This document shows positions 11,409 to 23,893 of a stretch of 64,000 nt of DNA, one piece after another (the first letter of the stretch is position 1; every line of letters begins with the position of its first letter). The stretch is from positions 1 through 64,000 of the forward strand of contig QCCE01000010.1 of NCBI GenBank assembly GCA_003281385.1, in the 5' to 3' direction. Source of the stretch: Prochlorococcus sp. AG-347-K17 (GTDB lineage Bacteria; Cyanobacteriota; Cyanobacteriia; PCC-6307; Cyanobiaceae). A program made the position numbers and the translations under genes. Below the pieces are notes generated by a model, which saw only the letters and a program-made list of their open reading frames with translations, did no database searches and was not told the DNA's origin.

Positions 11409-13031
11409 TTATTGTTTTGATTGAGCTAGTTTCCTTTCTGATAAGGGGGGGACTTTTAATGAGTCTCTTAAGTTAGACTTTCCATATTCTCTCTCTAGTA
11501 TGTTGATAACTGTTTTTCCAAATTCATCTTCTGGATTATCAAAAGCTTCTAAGCATACCTGACCAAGTTTTTCACCTAATAAACCTGGATTCCATAAAAG
11601 TTTTCTTGCTGTCCAAGGCATCATGCTCATTGGATTATAATTCGGTTTCAAAATTTTATGTTCCAAGGCATACTTCTCTAGAAGAGTATGAGGTTGCAAC
11701 CCTATAAAGAATATAGCTGGATCAACTAAGCCTTTACCAAAAATATTTTCTAATTCTCTGTGGTAAGCAATTGTTTGTCTAATGGTGCTTGGCGTTTCGT
11801 CAATTACATTAAATGAATAATTAACTGAAACATGATTCTTGAAACCTGATTGGACTAGCATTCTGCAATTATTTAATACAGTTTTAAGGTCATATGCTAG
11901 TCTCATTTTTCTAACTAATTCTTGAGATCCCGAAGTGATTCCTATTTCAAAATAGCTCATACCTGTATCAACCATAAGCTGAGCTAGTTCAGCATCTATA
12001 TTATCTGCTCTGATGTATGCAGCCCAATTAATATCGTCCCAGCCTTGATCCTTGATGGCTTGTAAAAGTTTTTTTGCATCTGATATATGTTTTTTGGCTG
12101 GAATAAACTGTGCATCAGTGAACCAAAACCCCCTGACTCCAAGATCATATAGTTGCTTCATTTCTTTGATTACTTCGTTAACAGGATTAACACGAACCTG
12201 TTTCCCCTCCACTACTGTATAAACACAGAAACAACAATTATGAGGACAACCTCTTTTCGTTTGTACCCCAACATAGTAATCTCCCTCTTCTATATACCAA
12301 TTGAATTCAGGCCAAATTGATTGGATATATTGATAGTCGCAGGCAGTTTTAACTGTGCCCGAAGGTTGTTCATGTATTAATTTGTTTCGAGGTTTTTGCC
12401 CTGCAAAATAACATCTTTCTTCGTCTATTGAATCTCCTCTAATGATTTTCTCTATAAGATTTTCTCCTTCTCCAACTGAAATAACAGTCCCTTTTGGAAG
12501 TAGATTTCCTAATTGTTCATAGAAGACACTAACAGCTCCACCTCCTAGAATTACTTTCACATTTTTGTTGTATTTTTGTGCTCTTTTTAGTCCCATCTTT
12601 ACTAAAGAAGTATTTCTATATATTTCTCCATAATGAGATGCAATTAATTTTAAACCTCCTAAAGAGCCTCTAATTTTTTTTAAGATATTTTTTGAGTAGA
12701 AAACTTCAAAAGAGTTTTGCAGGGGATTACCACTTCTACCATCAACAGGTGCATAAATTTGTATATCTCTCCATGAAAAAATTAATAGGTGCGGTCTAAA
12801 TTGATCAATTTTTCTAGCTAAATATTTGGAGACTTTATTAGATGGAATTATTGCTAGGTCAATGAATTGCTGCTCTATACCTGGGAAACATTTATGAATA
12901 TGGTCTGCAAGATAAATAGGTCCGATTGGAAATATTGGATTACATGGGAGTCTTACAGTTAGGATTTTTCCATAGTAATTTCTGTGGGAATTTTTTTTAT
13001 TTAATTTTTCGAACTTCAAATTAAAATTCAT
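11409..13031 (-). CDS. B12-binding-like-domain radical SAM protein
   Basis: RGCPHNCCFCVY (CxxxCxxC) radical SAM motif; N-terminal Rossmann-like region with GGGAVS; 540 aa. Confidence 0.88.
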   Translation of the reverse strand: MNFNLKFEKLNKKNSHRNYYGKILTVRLPCNPIFPIGPIYLADHIHKCFPGIEQQFIDLAIIPSNKVSKYLARKIDQFRPHLLIFSWRDIQIYAPVDGRSGNPLQNSFEVFYSKNILKKIRGSLGGLKLIASHYGEIYRNTSLVKMGLKRAQKYNKNVKVILGGGAVSVFYEQLGNLLPKGTVISVGEGENLIEKIIRGDSIDEERCYFAGQKPRNKLIHEQPSGTVKTACDYQYIQSIWPEFNWYIEEGDYYVGVQTKRGCPHNCCFCVYTVVEGKQVRVNPVNEVIKEMKQLYDLGVRGFWFTDAQFIPAKKHISDAKKLLQAIKDQGWDDINWAAYIRADNIDAELAQLMVDTGMSYFEIGITSGSQELVRKMRLAYDLKTVLNNCRMLVQSGFKNHVSVNYSFNVIDETPSTIRQTIAYHRELENIFGKGLVDPAIFFIGLQPHTLLEKYALEHKILKPNYNPMSMMPWTARKLLWNPGLLGEKLGQVCLEAFDNPEDEFGKTVINILEREYGKSNLRDSLKVPPLSERKLAQSKQ

Positions 13032-13131
13032 GTCATGTAATTTAATGAATTTTCTCTAAGAATCTAACTACTTTATTACTAATTTGGAGAAATTAAAAAT
13101 CTTAAGAAAATACTCACGATAGTTTTTTTGT

Positions 13132-14223
13132 TCACATATCAGAAATCATATAAATCCAGCATACTTTGAGAAGTTTTAATCCATCTCTCCATCTAGATAT
13201 ATTTGGTGCTCCAGATTTCCTAGCGTAATATCTAACAGGATAATTTAGTAATTTAATATTATTTTTTGCAGCTTCAAATATTATTGTAAAGTCTCCAAAT
13301 GGGTCAGACTTAGAATCCCAACTTCCGTTTTGCTTCATAAGCCTAAAGAATTTTCTCGAAAAAACTTTTGTTCCACAGAGTGAATCTGATACAGGCTTAT
13401 TTATGAGAATTGATAGAAATATTGCGAAAAGTCTATTTCCAATGTAGTTTGCCCATCTCATAGCATCTTTTTCCATTGGAAAAGTTGTGCGGGCGCAATT
13501 AACTAGGATATTTTTATTTTTGGTTGCTTCCATCATCGCTGCAATACTGTCATCAATATCTACAGTAAAATCACTATCGATTATTGCGAGGGTCTCGCCT
13601 GAAGAAATATTAAATCCTTCAACGACTGCATTTTTCTTCCCTTTAGAAGTTTGTTTTAAAAGAGATATCTTAAAGAAATTTGAAAAATTTTCTTTTAACT
13701 CTTTCAAAATGTCATATGTATTATCATTGCTATTACCTTCAACAAATATAATTTCTAATTTATTTGGTATATTTTTGAATTTATTTAAAGCATTAATTAA
13801 AAGTTCTTTATTACCAGCTTCATTTCTTGCCGGGATTACTATTGATATTAAATGTTCAGAAATATTTTCACTATATTTATAAAAAACTATTTCGAGTTCG
13901 AAAGCAAGATGTTTTATAATTGGTACTTTTCGAAAAATATTTTTTAGAGATTGTGGAATTACCTTAGTGGGCAGAGGAGTAAGTTTTTTTGCTTTCCATC
14001 TAATTGATCTGTAGTTATAAATTTCTGCTAGAGATTCAATATCGCATAAAGTTATTCTTGCTTTGCTGGTAGTTTCTCTAAAAATTCTTGAATCTAATTT
14101 TAGCCATCTTGTAATTGGCTCCCAAGTATTACCACGGACTTTAATTGAAATAAATTCGTTATTATTTTTAAATAATTGATGAAGTTCATTATGGGTTAAT
14201 TTCCAACTCTTAACGGATTTCAT
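13132..14223 (-). CDS. Family 2 glycosyltransferase with N-terminal extension
   Basis: LISIVIPARNEAGNKELLINAL, IIFVEGNSNDNT, AIIDSDFTVD. Confidence 0.85.
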   Translation of the reverse strand: MKSVKSWKLTHNELHQLFKNNNEFISIKVRGNTWEPITRWLKLDSRIFRETTSKARITLCDIESLAEIYNYRSIRWKAKKLTPLPTKVIPQSLKNIFRKVPIIKHLAFELEIVFYKYSENISEHLISIVIPARNEAGNKELLINALNKFKNIPNKLEIIFVEGNSNDNTYDILKELKENFSNFFKISLLKQTSKGKKNAVVEGFNISSGETLAIIDSDFTVDIDDSIAAMMEATKNKNILVNCARTTFPMEKDAMRWANYIGNRLFAIFLSILINKPVSDSLCGTKVFSRKFFRLMKQNGSWDSKSDPFGDFTIIFEAAKNNIKLLNYPVRYYARKSGAPNISRWRDGLKLLKVCWIYMISDM

Positions 14224-14264
14224 TATTAAAAATTACTGGCGACAACTCATTATAGATTGATTAT

Positions 14265-15818
14265 TTAATTTTTTAAAATTAATCTCCAAGGTTTTAAAGT
14301 ATCATTTTCATATATCACTTCAAAAGATGAATCTTTATTTTTTATCTTTTTAAGGTCAGTTGTCCATGCTAATTCTGATTTTCTTAACTGATCAATACTT
14401 TCTAATCCTTCACCAAGTTTAGGCGTTAATAAAGCAATTCTTATGATTTTTGATTGGGATTTAGTATTCTTAATTCCTGATTTATCAACTTGTATTGGTT
14501 GATTTTTTACTAAATCAAGGGATGCTACATACTCCATTTTTTCTCTTAGTTCTCTAGATCTATCAGTGAATAATCCTGATTGCAAAAGAGATGCTGTTAA
14601 TAAGTAAGGCCCAATTATTAGAATTATTAATATTTCCTTGAATGAGTTTTTATATTTTAAAAAAGACCATGATATTCCGAAAAATAATAGTCCAAGAATT
14701 AGAAATGTATTCTCTTTAGAGTTAAAGCTAGTAGTATTTTTCAAGAAAAAATAATATGTGAAAGTTAGAGAAAATATAAATAAAGGAATTATTTTGGAAG
14801 TTATAAATAAAAAAATTTGTCGATATTTTTTAGAGTTGAATAAATATCTTATCCCTGTATAAGCATTTAATGACAAAATAGATGAGATTTGTATGGTGTA
14901 ATAAGGTGTTTTTGTCGAGAAAATACTCAAAGTTATAATTAATGTTAAGGGAAAGAAAAAAAGTATATATTTATTTTCTTTAGTTTGGGATATATTATGT
15001 ATTGTTCCAATAATTGCGAAAAAACTCCATGGTAGAAATGTAATGGGAATATTCCAAAAATAATAATAGAAAGGATTTGTAAAAGTATTTTTATTAGAAA
15101 GTAAGTTAAATTTTTCGATTAAATAAAAAATAATATTTTTCTCTAAAAAAGGGTTAATAGAAAAAGTCCAAAATAAAAAAGGAATAAATCCAATTAGCAG
15201 GCCAACCCAAAAAAACTTACTGAATAAAAAATACTTTTTTATAAAAATATATGGTAAGAGTGATACTAATGGAACAAATACTAAAAAAGTTTTCATCATA
15301 AAAGCTAAACCAATCCAAATTCCAAAAAGCAGAATAAAAAATTTGTTATCTTTACTTTTTATTTTGACTAAAGAAAATAATCCAATAGATACTAAACACG
15401 AATAGATAATATCTTGAGTAGCTAAGTGTGAGTAGTCAAACCATAGATATGTAGTTGAAAGTATTAGTGGAGATATAAGTGCATATTTTTTATTAAATAA
15501 TTCTTCATGTAGTTTGTAAGTTATGAATAACATCAATATTGAAGCCGCTGTTGTTGGTAGATATGCAGCAAAAATATTTCGTCCAAAGAATTCCTGTGAC
15601 TTTGCTAATAAAAATTGTAATCCTATTGTTCTATCTAATACATAATCATCCCACCAAAGAGGAATTATCCAGTTACCTTTATCAAGTATCCATCTAGCTT
15701 GTAATGCATAAAATCCTTCATCAAAAGCTATATAACTCCTTTTGCCAAAATAAAATGTGATAGGAATAAAAATAAATATTTTAAAAAGATATTTAAATTT
15801 TGAAATTCTATTAAACAT
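14265..15818 (-). CDS. ArnT/PMT-like integral membrane glycosyltransferase (GT-C, PMT_2 type)
   Basis: Many TM segments; early DEGFYALQARWIL acidic motif; 517 aa. Confidence 0.8.
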   Translation of the reverse strand: MFNRISKFKYLFKIFIFIPITFYFGKRSYIAFDEGFYALQARWILDKGNWIIPLWWDDYVLDRTIGLQFLLAKSQEFFGRNIFAAYLPTTAASILMLFITYKLHEELFNKKYALISPLILSTTYLWFDYSHLATQDIIYSCLVSIGLFSLVKIKSKDNKFFILLFGIWIGLAFMMKTFLVFVPLVSLLPYIFIKKYFLFSKFFWVGLLIGFIPFLFWTFSINPFLEKNIIFYLIEKFNLLSNKNTFTNPFYYYFWNIPITFLPWSFFAIIGTIHNISQTKENKYILFFFPLTLIITLSIFSTKTPYYTIQISSILSLNAYTGIRYLFNSKKYRQIFLFITSKIIPLFIFSLTFTYYFFLKNTTSFNSKENTFLILGLLFFGISWSFLKYKNSFKEILIILIIGPYLLTASLLQSGLFTDRSRELREKMEYVASLDLVKNQPIQVDKSGIKNTKSQSKIIRIALLTPKLGEGLESIDQLRKSELAWTTDLKKIKNKDSSFEVIYENDTLKPWRLILKN

Positions 15819-15844
15819 TTTTGAATTTAATTTTCTTTTGAAAT

Positions 15845-15915
15845 GCCGATAATTGGAATTGAACCAATGACCTACTGTTTACGAAACAGTTGCTCTACCC
15901 CTGAGCTACATCGGC
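15845..15915 (-). tRNA. trnT: tRNA-Thr (anticodon CGT)
   Basis: Complement folds as a cloverleaf: GCCGATG/TATCGGC acceptor, ACTGT-TTCGTAA-ACAGT anticodon arm, ATTGG-TTCAATT-CCAAT T arm. Confidence 0.95.
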
Positions 15916-15970
15916 AATACTAAAATATTGATATTTTCATATAAAATTAATTTTATAATTTAGTTTATTT

Positions 15971-16207
15971 ATGTCAAAGCTAGATCCTGAATTAAAAAAG
16001 AAATTATTGAAAGAGTCACAGACTCCGTTCAAGGGGTTAAGGAGAATATTGTGGATAGCTTTCAGTGGTTCAGCATTTTTAGGTCTTCTAATAATGCTTT
16101 CCAAAATCATAAGTGGTGGTGAATTACAGCAAAATAATCTTTTAATACAATTAGGTGCTTGCATACTTTTCCCAACCTTATTTTTCTTTGATAAGAACAA
16201 GGATTGA
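15971..16207 (+). CDS. Small membrane protein, DUF3493-like
   Basis: LDPELKKKLLKESQTPFKGLRRILWIAFSGSAFLG, two hydrophobic segments. Confidence 0.7.
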   Translation: MSKLDPELKKKLLKESQTPFKGLRRILWIAFSGSAFLGLLIMLSKIISGGELQQNNLLIQLGACILFPTLFFFDKNKD

Positions 16208-16223
16208 TCAGATAAATACTTTA

Positions 16224-19200
16224 TTATTGAGCTAATGTCCTCTTTTTGGTGACAAATTTGAATGCTTCGATAATATCTCCTTCAACCCAAGAAGAAAATT
16301 TATCGCACCCAACTCCACATTCAAATCCTGTATTTACCTCTTTAACATCATCTTTAGACCTTTTTAGTGAGTCTAGATTACCTTCAAAAATTACTTTATC
16401 TGATCTGAAAACTCTAAGAGAAGAATTCCTTTGTAATTTACCACTTTGTATATAACAGCCTGCTATAGCTCCTTTACCAACTGAGAAAGTTGCTCTAACT
16501 TCGGCTTTTCCTAAAGATTCTTCAACAAGATCAGGTTCAAGTAGTCCTTCCATTGCTAACTGAATATCTTCTAAAAGTTTGTATATTACTTCATATTCTC
16601 TAATATCAACGTCATTAGCATCAGCTGCTCTCTTTGCTCCAGATGCTAATGAGGTGTTAAACCCAATGATTACTGAACCAGATGCAGCAGCGAGATCTAT
16701 ATCTGTCTCAGTTATTTCTCCAGGAGCGGAGAGTAAAACTCTGACTTGAACTTCATTTTTTGGTAATTGTTCGAGCGATCCTAATATCGCTTCAACACTA
16801 CCTTGAACATCAGCTTTGAGAATTAAGTTTAACTCCTTTAGTTCTCCATCATTTGCTTGAGTTGATAAAGATGATAAGCTGACTCTTCTGGAAGCCATTT
16901 GTTGAGCTAATTTTGTGGCCCTAGCATCTGTTACCCTTTCTCCGACAATAGCTCGAGCAGTTTTCTCATCAGGGTAGACTTCGAATTCATCTCCCGCTGT
17001 GGGGACCTCACTAAATCCTAGCGCTTCAACTGGGAATGATGGTCCTGCTTCTTTTATTCTATTACCATTCTCATCAACCATTGCTCTTATCTTTCCGAGG
17101 ACTGAACCCGCAGCTAGGACATCACCAGATTTTAAGGTTCCATTTTGTACTAACAAAGTAGCTACAGGCCCTTTGGCTTTGTCTAGGTGGGCTTCAATAA
17201 CAGTACCTTTTGCACATCTATCAGGGTTAGCTTGTAGATCTTCTACTTCGGAAACTAATAAAATCATTTCAAGCAATTTATCAATATTTTGTTTTTTAAT
17301 AGCACTTACTGGAACCATTACTGTATCTCCCCCCCAATCTTCCGCAATTAAATCTTTTTCTGATAGTTCCTGCTTTACTTTGTCTGGTGATGCTCCTTCT
17401 TTATCAATTTTATTTATTGCAACAACAATTGGTACTTTTGCAGCTCTTGCATGACTGATAGCTTCAAGTGTTTGAGGTCTGCAACCATCATCTGCAGCAA
17501 CTACAAGAACAGCTACATCGGTAACCTTTGTACCCCTTGCTCTCATTGCAGTAAAGGCTTCATGACCAGGGGTATCAAGAAAAGTAAGTTTTTTCTTTAT
17601 AGATTCATGTTCAAATTCAACTTGATAAGCTCCTATGTGTTGAGTGATGCCTCCTGCTTCTCCCGAAGCTACTCTTGATTCTCTGATTGAATCTAAAAGA
17701 CTTGTTTTTCCATGATCTACATGACCCATAACTGTAATAACAGGAGGTCTTCTTATTAGATTATCAATATCTTCAGATTCAATCATATCCACTGTTTTCT
17801 CAGCAGCCTCTTGGATATCATCTTGCAAAACAGGAACTCCAAATTCTTCTGCAACTGCTTCAATAGTTGCTAAGTCTAGTGATTGAGTAACAGTTGCAGT
17901 TATTCCTTTAAAAAATAGAGATTTAATTATTTCAGAACTTTCAAGACTTAATTTATCTGCTAATTCTTGAACAGTTAAATTATCTTGGGGTACTATTATC
18001 ATCTCAGGCCTTACTTGTTTGGCTTCTTTGGCAGCCTTTAACTCCATGGCTCTTCTTTTCTGCCTTTGCCTGGTAGACTCTTTTTTCTTCTTTTTAAATT
18101 GTTTTGATGTTTTTTGAGATTTGGATTCATCAGACTTTTCTTTCTTTGGACGCGCCAAACTAGCTGACAAGATTGAAATTTTTTCACCTGAATATCCACT
18201 AGTTTCAGATGTTAATGAATCATCATTATCACCGATAATGTGAATTTTCTGTCTTTGTTTTTGGGTATTTTTGCTTCTTAATGCTTCAAGTTTTGCGCTG
18301 TCGTCCCAGTCTGTCTTTCCTGATTTTTTTGAATTATTTGCAAAAGTTCTATGGGGTGGTTTTTTTGAGTTTGGGGCAGTATGTGGCCGATTATTTGGAG
18401 CTTTCGCATTTTGTTTTGTTGTCTCAATATTTTGTTTTTCGTTATTCTTTATAACTTGGTTGCCATTATCAGTTTTATTAGTTTTTTGAAGTTGTAAGAG
18501 TTCATTTGGTGATACTGGCTTTCTAATACCGGGTGATTTTTGACCATTGAACCTTTGCCCAGGTCTGTTGGGAGAACCAGGTCTGTTGGGAGAACCAGGT
18601 CTACTTGAATTAGCTTGTTTATTAAAGGATCCCGGTCTACCTTGATCTAGTGGTCTGTTTCTTAATCCAGGTCTGTTGGGCGAACCAGGCCTGTTGGGAG
18701 AACCAGGCCTACTTTGATTGGCTTGTCTATTATAGGATCCAGGTCTAGCTTGCTCTAGCGGTTTGTTTCTTAATCCAGGTCTGTTGGGAGAACCAGGTCT
18801 GTTGGGAGAACCAGGTCTGTTGGGAGAACCAGGTCTGTTGGGGAAATTTTGCTTGAAAGAAATGTTTTGCTTATTATTTTGCTGTTTGGGTCCGTCTCTT
18901 CTTATTGGAGCTCCTACGAGCTCAGGGGGGGTCATTCTGTTTTTAATATTTTTTGTTTTAGATTTGTCCGAATTTTGGTAAGGTTTATTAGATATCTGTT
19001 TTCCCCCATCTGAATTGGAGATATTCTGTATGGATTTATTAGATTTGATATTGTTATTTATATTTTTAGGTTTGGCAATTAGTTGAATAGGGGGTTTTGC
19101 AGGACTTTTTATAGGTGTGGTTGTATTATTTCGAAAAGTTTTTTTATCTTGGTTGGGATTTTGTGATGTTTTACTATTTATATTTTGATTTGTATTATTA

Positions 19201-19610
19201 GTTTGAGATTGCGAACTTTTGGTAATTGTGGGTTTGTTGAGGTTGGTAGGTTTGTTTTGAATTATTTTTAGACTCTCAGGATTATTAAGAGGTTTCATCA
19301 ACAATGGTTTTTCGTTGGAATTGTCTTTAGGAGGCTTTACTTTCATTGAAGAGATAACAGAAGATTTATCTTCTGTTTTTTGTTTGTAATTATCTTTTTT
19401 AATTGAAGGTTTTTTAATGGAAAGTATTTTTTTATCTGAATTTTTTTTATTAATTAGATTTTTTATTTTTTTTGCTTCCTCTGCACTAATTGAACTGCTA
19501 TGGCTTTTTACTGAAATTGAAAGTTTTTGAGCAGCGTCCAATATATCTTTATTGTCCAGATTTAAGTCTCTGGAAAGTTCGTAGATTCTGATTTTATCGC
19601 TGATAGTCAT
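16224..19610 (-). CDS. infB: Translation initiation factor IF-2 with long repeat-rich N-terminus
   Basis: [38 protein letters not shown]-terminal RPGSPN repeats. Confidence 0.98.
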   Translation of the reverse strand: MTISDKIRIYELSRDLNLDNKDILDAAQKLSISVKSHSSSISAEEAKKIKNLINKKNSDKKILSIKKPSIKKDNYKQKTEDKSSVISSMKVKPPKDNSNEKPLLMKPLNNPESLKIIQNKPTNLNKPTITKSSQSQTNNTNQNINSKTSQNPNQDKKTFRNNTTTPIKSPAKPPIQLIAKPKNINNNIKSNKSIQNISNSDGGKQISNKPYQNSDKSKTKNIKNRMTPPELVGAPIRRDGPKQQNNKQNISFKQNFPNRPGSPNRPGSPNRPGSPNRPGLRNKPLEQARPGSYNRQANQSRPGSPNRPGSPNRPGLRNRPLDQGRPGSFNKQANSSRPGSPNRPGSPNRPGQRFNGQKSPGIRKPVSPNELLQLQKTNKTDNGNQVIKNNEKQNIETTKQNAKAPNNRPHTAPNSKKPPHRTFANNSKKSGKTDWDDSAKLEALRSKNTQKQRQKIHIIGDNDDSLTSETSGYSGEKISILSASLARPKKEKSDESKSQKTSKQFKKKKKESTRQRQKRRAMELKAAKEAKQVRPEMIIVPQDNLTVQELADKLSLESSEIIKSLFFKGITATVTQSLDLATIEAVAEEFGVPVLQDDIQEAAEKTVDMIESEDIDNLIRRPPVITVMGHVDHGKTSLLDSIRESRVASGEAGGITQHIGAYQVEFEHESIKKKLTFLDTPGHEAFTAMRARGTKVTDVAVLVVAADDGCRPQTLEAISHARAAKVPIVVAINKIDKEGASPDKVKQELSEKDLIAEDWGGDTVMVPVSAIKKQNIDKLLEMILLVSEVEDLQANPDRCAKGTVIEAHLDKAKGPVATLLVQNGTLKSGDVLAAGSVLGKIRAMVDENGNRIKEAGPSFPVEALGFSEVPTAGDEFEVYPDEKTARAIVGERVTDARATKLAQQMASRRVSLSSLSTQANDGELKELNLILKADVQGSVEAILGSLEQLPKNEVQVRVLLSAPGEITETDIDLAAASGSVIIGFNTSLASGAKRAADANDVDIREYEVIYKLLEDIQLAMEGLLEPDLVEESLGKAEVRATFSVGKGAIAGCYIQSGKLQRNSSLRVFRSDKVIFEGNLDSLKRSKDDVKEVNTGFECGVGCDKFSSWVEGDIIEAFKFVTKKRTLAQ
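18560..18842. repeat. Nested coding tandem repeats in infB: 18-bp unit (RPGSPN) inside a 108-bp higher-order unit
   Basis: Repeated ggtctgttgggagaacca units; two copies of about 36 aa RPGLRN(K/R)PL(E/D)Q(A/G)RPGS(Y/F)N(R/K)QAN(Q/S)[13 protein letters not shown]. Confidence 0.93.
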
Positions 19611-19658
19611 TTAATCTGATTTGTACTCTTTTTGAAAATTAAAGAGGATTTAAATTAA

Positions 19659-19940
19659 TTATATTCCCTTATTGGAATAGTCATTGTAGCTTGTAATTTC
19701 TTTTTTAAAAATATCAATAAATTCAGGTTCTAAAGATGTTCTTAAAGCTTTTTGGAGCTTTTTTATGATCTTGGAATCTGTGTAACAATTTTTTGACTTG
19801 CATATGTAGGCTGAACGACCCATCCCTTTTTGCAACAAAATACCTTGCTTATGATCATTAGTAACCTTAATAAGATATTTCCTGTCATATGTTTTTCTGC
19901 ATGAAACGCATATACGCATAACAGGGGTTTGTTGTATCAC
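19659..19940 (-). CDS. YlxR family (DUF448) protein
   Basis: MRICVSCRKTYDRKYLIKV...GRSAYICKSKNCY; located between nusA and infB. Confidence 0.9.
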   Translation of the reverse strand: MIQQTPVMRICVSCRKTYDRKYLIKVTNDHKQGILLQKGMGRSAYICKSKNCYTDSKIIKKLQKALRTSLEPEFIDIFKKEITSYNDYSNKGI

Positions 19941-21340
19941 CGTTTTCTCTCCTCGTTGGCGGATATTTCACCATCTTGAGCAGTCTCTACTTGATCACTT
20001 TCAGAGAAGGTCCCTTCTTCATATATTTCTTGGCCATATTCTTCCTCATCTTCAGGAAGGGGATAAAGCTCTCTTAATCTTGCATCTTCCGCAGCGCGCT
20101 CAGCTTGTTCTGCTTCTAATCTAAGCTCAGCTTCTCGCTGGAGATTCTCTTCCTCTTCCCTTTGAATGATTAATTCAGAGACTGCAGCATCTTCTGCTTC
20201 CTGATCGTATTCATGTGAGTTTTTAACATCAATCTTCCAACCAGTTAATCTTGCCGCAAGCCTTACATTTTGTCCCTCTCTACCAATTGCGAGACTCAAT
20301 TGATCAGGAGGAACTAGTACGTGTGCATGTTGACCTTCTGGGTCAACAAGTCTCACCAGATCGACTTTCGCAGGACTTAAAGAGTTTAAAATATACTGTA
20401 TTGGGTCTGATGACCATTTGATAACATCAATTTTTTCTCCTCTTAATTCATTTACAACTTGTTGGATTCTTGCTCCTCTGGCTCCAATACAGGCACCTAC
20501 AGGATCAACTTCTTGTTCGACGCTATCAACAGCTACTTTTGTTCTTGGCCCAACAGCTCTTGAAGGAGGATTTGCTTCTCTTGAAACAGCAACAATTTTC
20601 ACTGTACCCTCTTGGATTTCCGGTACTTCATTTTCAAATAAATATACAACTAATCCGGCATTCGCTCTGCTCACAAAAAGTTGCGGTCCTTTTCTGGCTA
20701 TTTCGCTAACTTCTTTCAAAAAGACTTTGAAAGTTGCATTGGCTCTGTAATTATCATTTGGTAATTGATCTCTTTTTGGAAGTTCAGCCTCTACTTCTGG
20801 TCTGCCAATACCTGAACTGACTCCCATAATTACTGATTGTCTTTCAAATCTTATAACTCTTGCAGTTAATACAGGATCCTCCAAATCTGCAAATTCTTCT
20901 TGGATCATTTTTCTTTGTTGATCTCTTAATTTTTGGGCTAAAACCTGCTTTGTTGTTGAAGCAGCCATTCGCCCAAAATCTTCTTTTTCTGGAGTAACGT
21001 CTAAAACAACAGTGTCTCCTATTTGAGCATCATCAGCTACTTGTTTAACTTCTATTAAAGAAATTTGATGATCTTCGCTCTCAACTTCTTCTACAATTAT
21101 TTTACTTGACAAAATTCTATAACCTTCTTCATCTAGATCCAGCCCAACATCAAAATTACTAAAATATTCTTCATCAAATGGATCCTCATTAATTCCAATG
21201 TAGAATGTTTTTCTATATTTTTCGTATCCTTTTAACAAAGCTTCGCGTAAGGCTGCTTCGACGATATTAGGAGGTAACTTTTTTTCCTCACTAATGTCTT
21301 CAATAAGATTGTTTAAACCTGGGAGAATAACTAATGCCAT
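19937..21340 (-). CDS. nusA: Transcription termination/antitermination factor NusA
   Basis: S1/KH organisation; [57 protein letters not shown]. Confidence 0.97.
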   Translation of the reverse strand: MALVILPGLNNLIEDISEEKKLPPNIVEAALREALLKGYEKYRKTFYIGINEDPFDEEYFSNFDVGLDLDEEGYRILSSKIIVEEVESEDHQISLIEVKQVADDAQIGDTVVLDVTPEKEDFGRMAASTTKQVLAQKLRDQQRKMIQEEFADLEDPVLTARVIRFERQSVIMGVSSGIGRPEVEAELPKRDQLPNDNYRANATFKVFLKEVSEIARKGPQLFVSRANAGLVVYLFENEVPEIQEGTVKIVAVSREANPPSRAVGPRTKVAVDSVEQEVDPVGACIGARGARIQQVVNELRGEKIDVIKWSSDPIQYILNSLSPAKVDLVRLVDPEGQHAHVLVPPDQLSLAIGREGQNVRLAARLTGWKIDVKNSHEYDQEAEDAAVSELIIQREEEENLQREAELRLEAEQAERAAEDARLRELYPLPEDEEEYGQEIYEEGTFSESDQVETAQDGEISANEERKR

Positions 21341-21375
21341 CTATGATGGGAAAATTGAATAATGGTTGAAAAAAA

Positions 21376-21843
21376 TTAATCTTTTAAGGTACAAAGACTA
21401 ATTTTTAATACTTCATCGAAAGGGATTTTTTTTATCCTACCTTTAATGTTAATGGCTAAATAATCATTAGACTTTTCATGAAGTAAACCATTCAAGAATT
21501 TTACTTTTGAATTCTTTTGGTTTAACTCAACATTAACTGGAAAACCCTTAAAAGTTTTGAAGTCTCTTTCTGAGGTTAATTCATCACTGACCCCTTGACT
21601 ACTAATTTCTAACACATATGAACATTTTAAAAGATTTGATTTTTCTATTTCGTCAGATGCTGGTTTATTAAATAGCGCACAATCATCAAGGGAAATGTCA
21701 TCTCCATTAGTTTTTTTTAAAATTATTTCAACAATAATTGGATTTTGGTTTGTTTTTATATTTAAACCGTAAATTTCAAAATCCCTTTCATTTGCAACTT
21801 TTTCTAGTAGAGTTTCTAGTTTTCTTTTGTTTTCTTTATTCAA
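21376..21843 (-). CDS. rimP: Ribosome maturation factor RimP
   Basis: [28 protein letters not shown]; rimP-nusA-ylxR-infB order. Confidence 0.92.
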   Translation of the reverse strand: MNKENKRKLETLLEKVANERDFEIYGLNIKTNQNPIIVEIILKKTNGDDISLDDCALFNKPASDEIEKSNLLKCSYVLEISSQGVSDELTSERDFKTFKGFPVNVELNQKNSKVKFLNGLLHEKSNDYLAINIKGRIKKIPFDEVLKISLCTLKD

Positions 21844-21969
21844 ATTTATTTATTATTTTATCTTAAATAATTTTCACACAAAAAGAATTTTTTTCTATAG
21901 ACATAATTTAAAAATTTGTATTTTATGGATGTAAACAAAAAAACAACAATAAAATATTCTTTCAATTAG

Positions 21970-23133
<1,164 letters not shown>

Positions 23134-23179
23134 ATCACCCATTGAAATTTAATAATCTATAACTATCAGAGAAAAGATT

Positions 23180-23893
23180 TTGGATTCACAAACTCAAATG
23201 AAAGAAGCAGTTGCTGATGCAGCAATAAAGGAAGTAAAGAGTGACATGATTCTTGGATTAGGATCTGGATCCACTGCTGCATTAATGATAAAAAGACTTG
23301 CTAATGAAATTAACCTTGGGAAACTTAAAAATATAAGTGGTGTTGCAACTTCTTTTCAATCAGAGGTTTTAGCGCTTGAACTGGATATACCGCTTATCGA
23401 TTTAGCTTCTGTTTCTCAAATTGATTTGGCTATTGATGGAGCAGATGAAGTTGATCCAGGATTTCAATTAATAAAAGGAGGAGGAGCATGCCATGTTAGA
23501 GAAAAGTTAGTTGCATCTAAAGCTGATCAATTGTTGATTGTTGTTGATGAAACTAAACTTGTACAAAATCTAAATCAATCTTTCCCCTTACCTGTAGAAG
23601 TTCTTCCTAATGCTTGGAAGCAAGTTCAAGGAGTTATTTCGGAAATGAATGGCAGTTCCTATTTGAGAATGGCTACAAAAAAAGCTGGCCCAGTTGTTAC
23701 TGACCAGGGCAACCTCGTCCTAGATGTGCTATTCAATGATGGTATTAAGAATCCAAAAGAAATTGAAATGAATATAAATAATATTCCCGGAGTATTAGAA
23801 AATGGATTATTCGTTGATCTTACAGACAATGTATTAGTTGGTAAAATTGAAAACAATACTGCGGTGGTTTACTCTCCCTCAAAAGCTGGCTAA
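23180..23893 (+). CDS. rpiA: Ribose-5-phosphate isomerase A (TTG start)
   Basis: [47 protein letters not shown]. Confidence 0.96.
   Translation: MDSQTQMKEAVADAAIKEVKSDMILGLGSGSTAALMIKRLANEINLGKLKNISGVATSFQSEVLALELDIPLIDLASVSQIDLAIDGADEVDPGFQLIKGGGACHVREKLVASKADQLLIVVDETKLVQNLNQSFPLPVEVLPNAWKQVQGVISEMNGSSYLRMATKKAGPVVTDQGNLVLDVLFNDGIKNPKEIEMNINNIPGVLENGLFVDLTDNVLVGKIENNTAVVYSPSKAG

Noticed and set aside
13487-13882. 131-aa plus-strand ORF opposite the GT2 gene
   Set aside because: Hydrophobic translation from AT-rich antisense; the GT2 motifs on the minus strand explain the region.
16999-17454. 151-aa plus-strand ORF within infB
   Set aside because: Antisense to the conserved IF-2 G domain; composition artefact.
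18560-18842. CRISPR-like array
   Set aside because: The regular repeats are in frame within infB, tandem without unique spacers, and no cas genes are present.
18763-18981. Plus-strand [30 protein letters not shown]...
   Set aside because: Antisense shadow of the infB RPGSPN repeats; periodicity is inherited from the real minus-strand gene.
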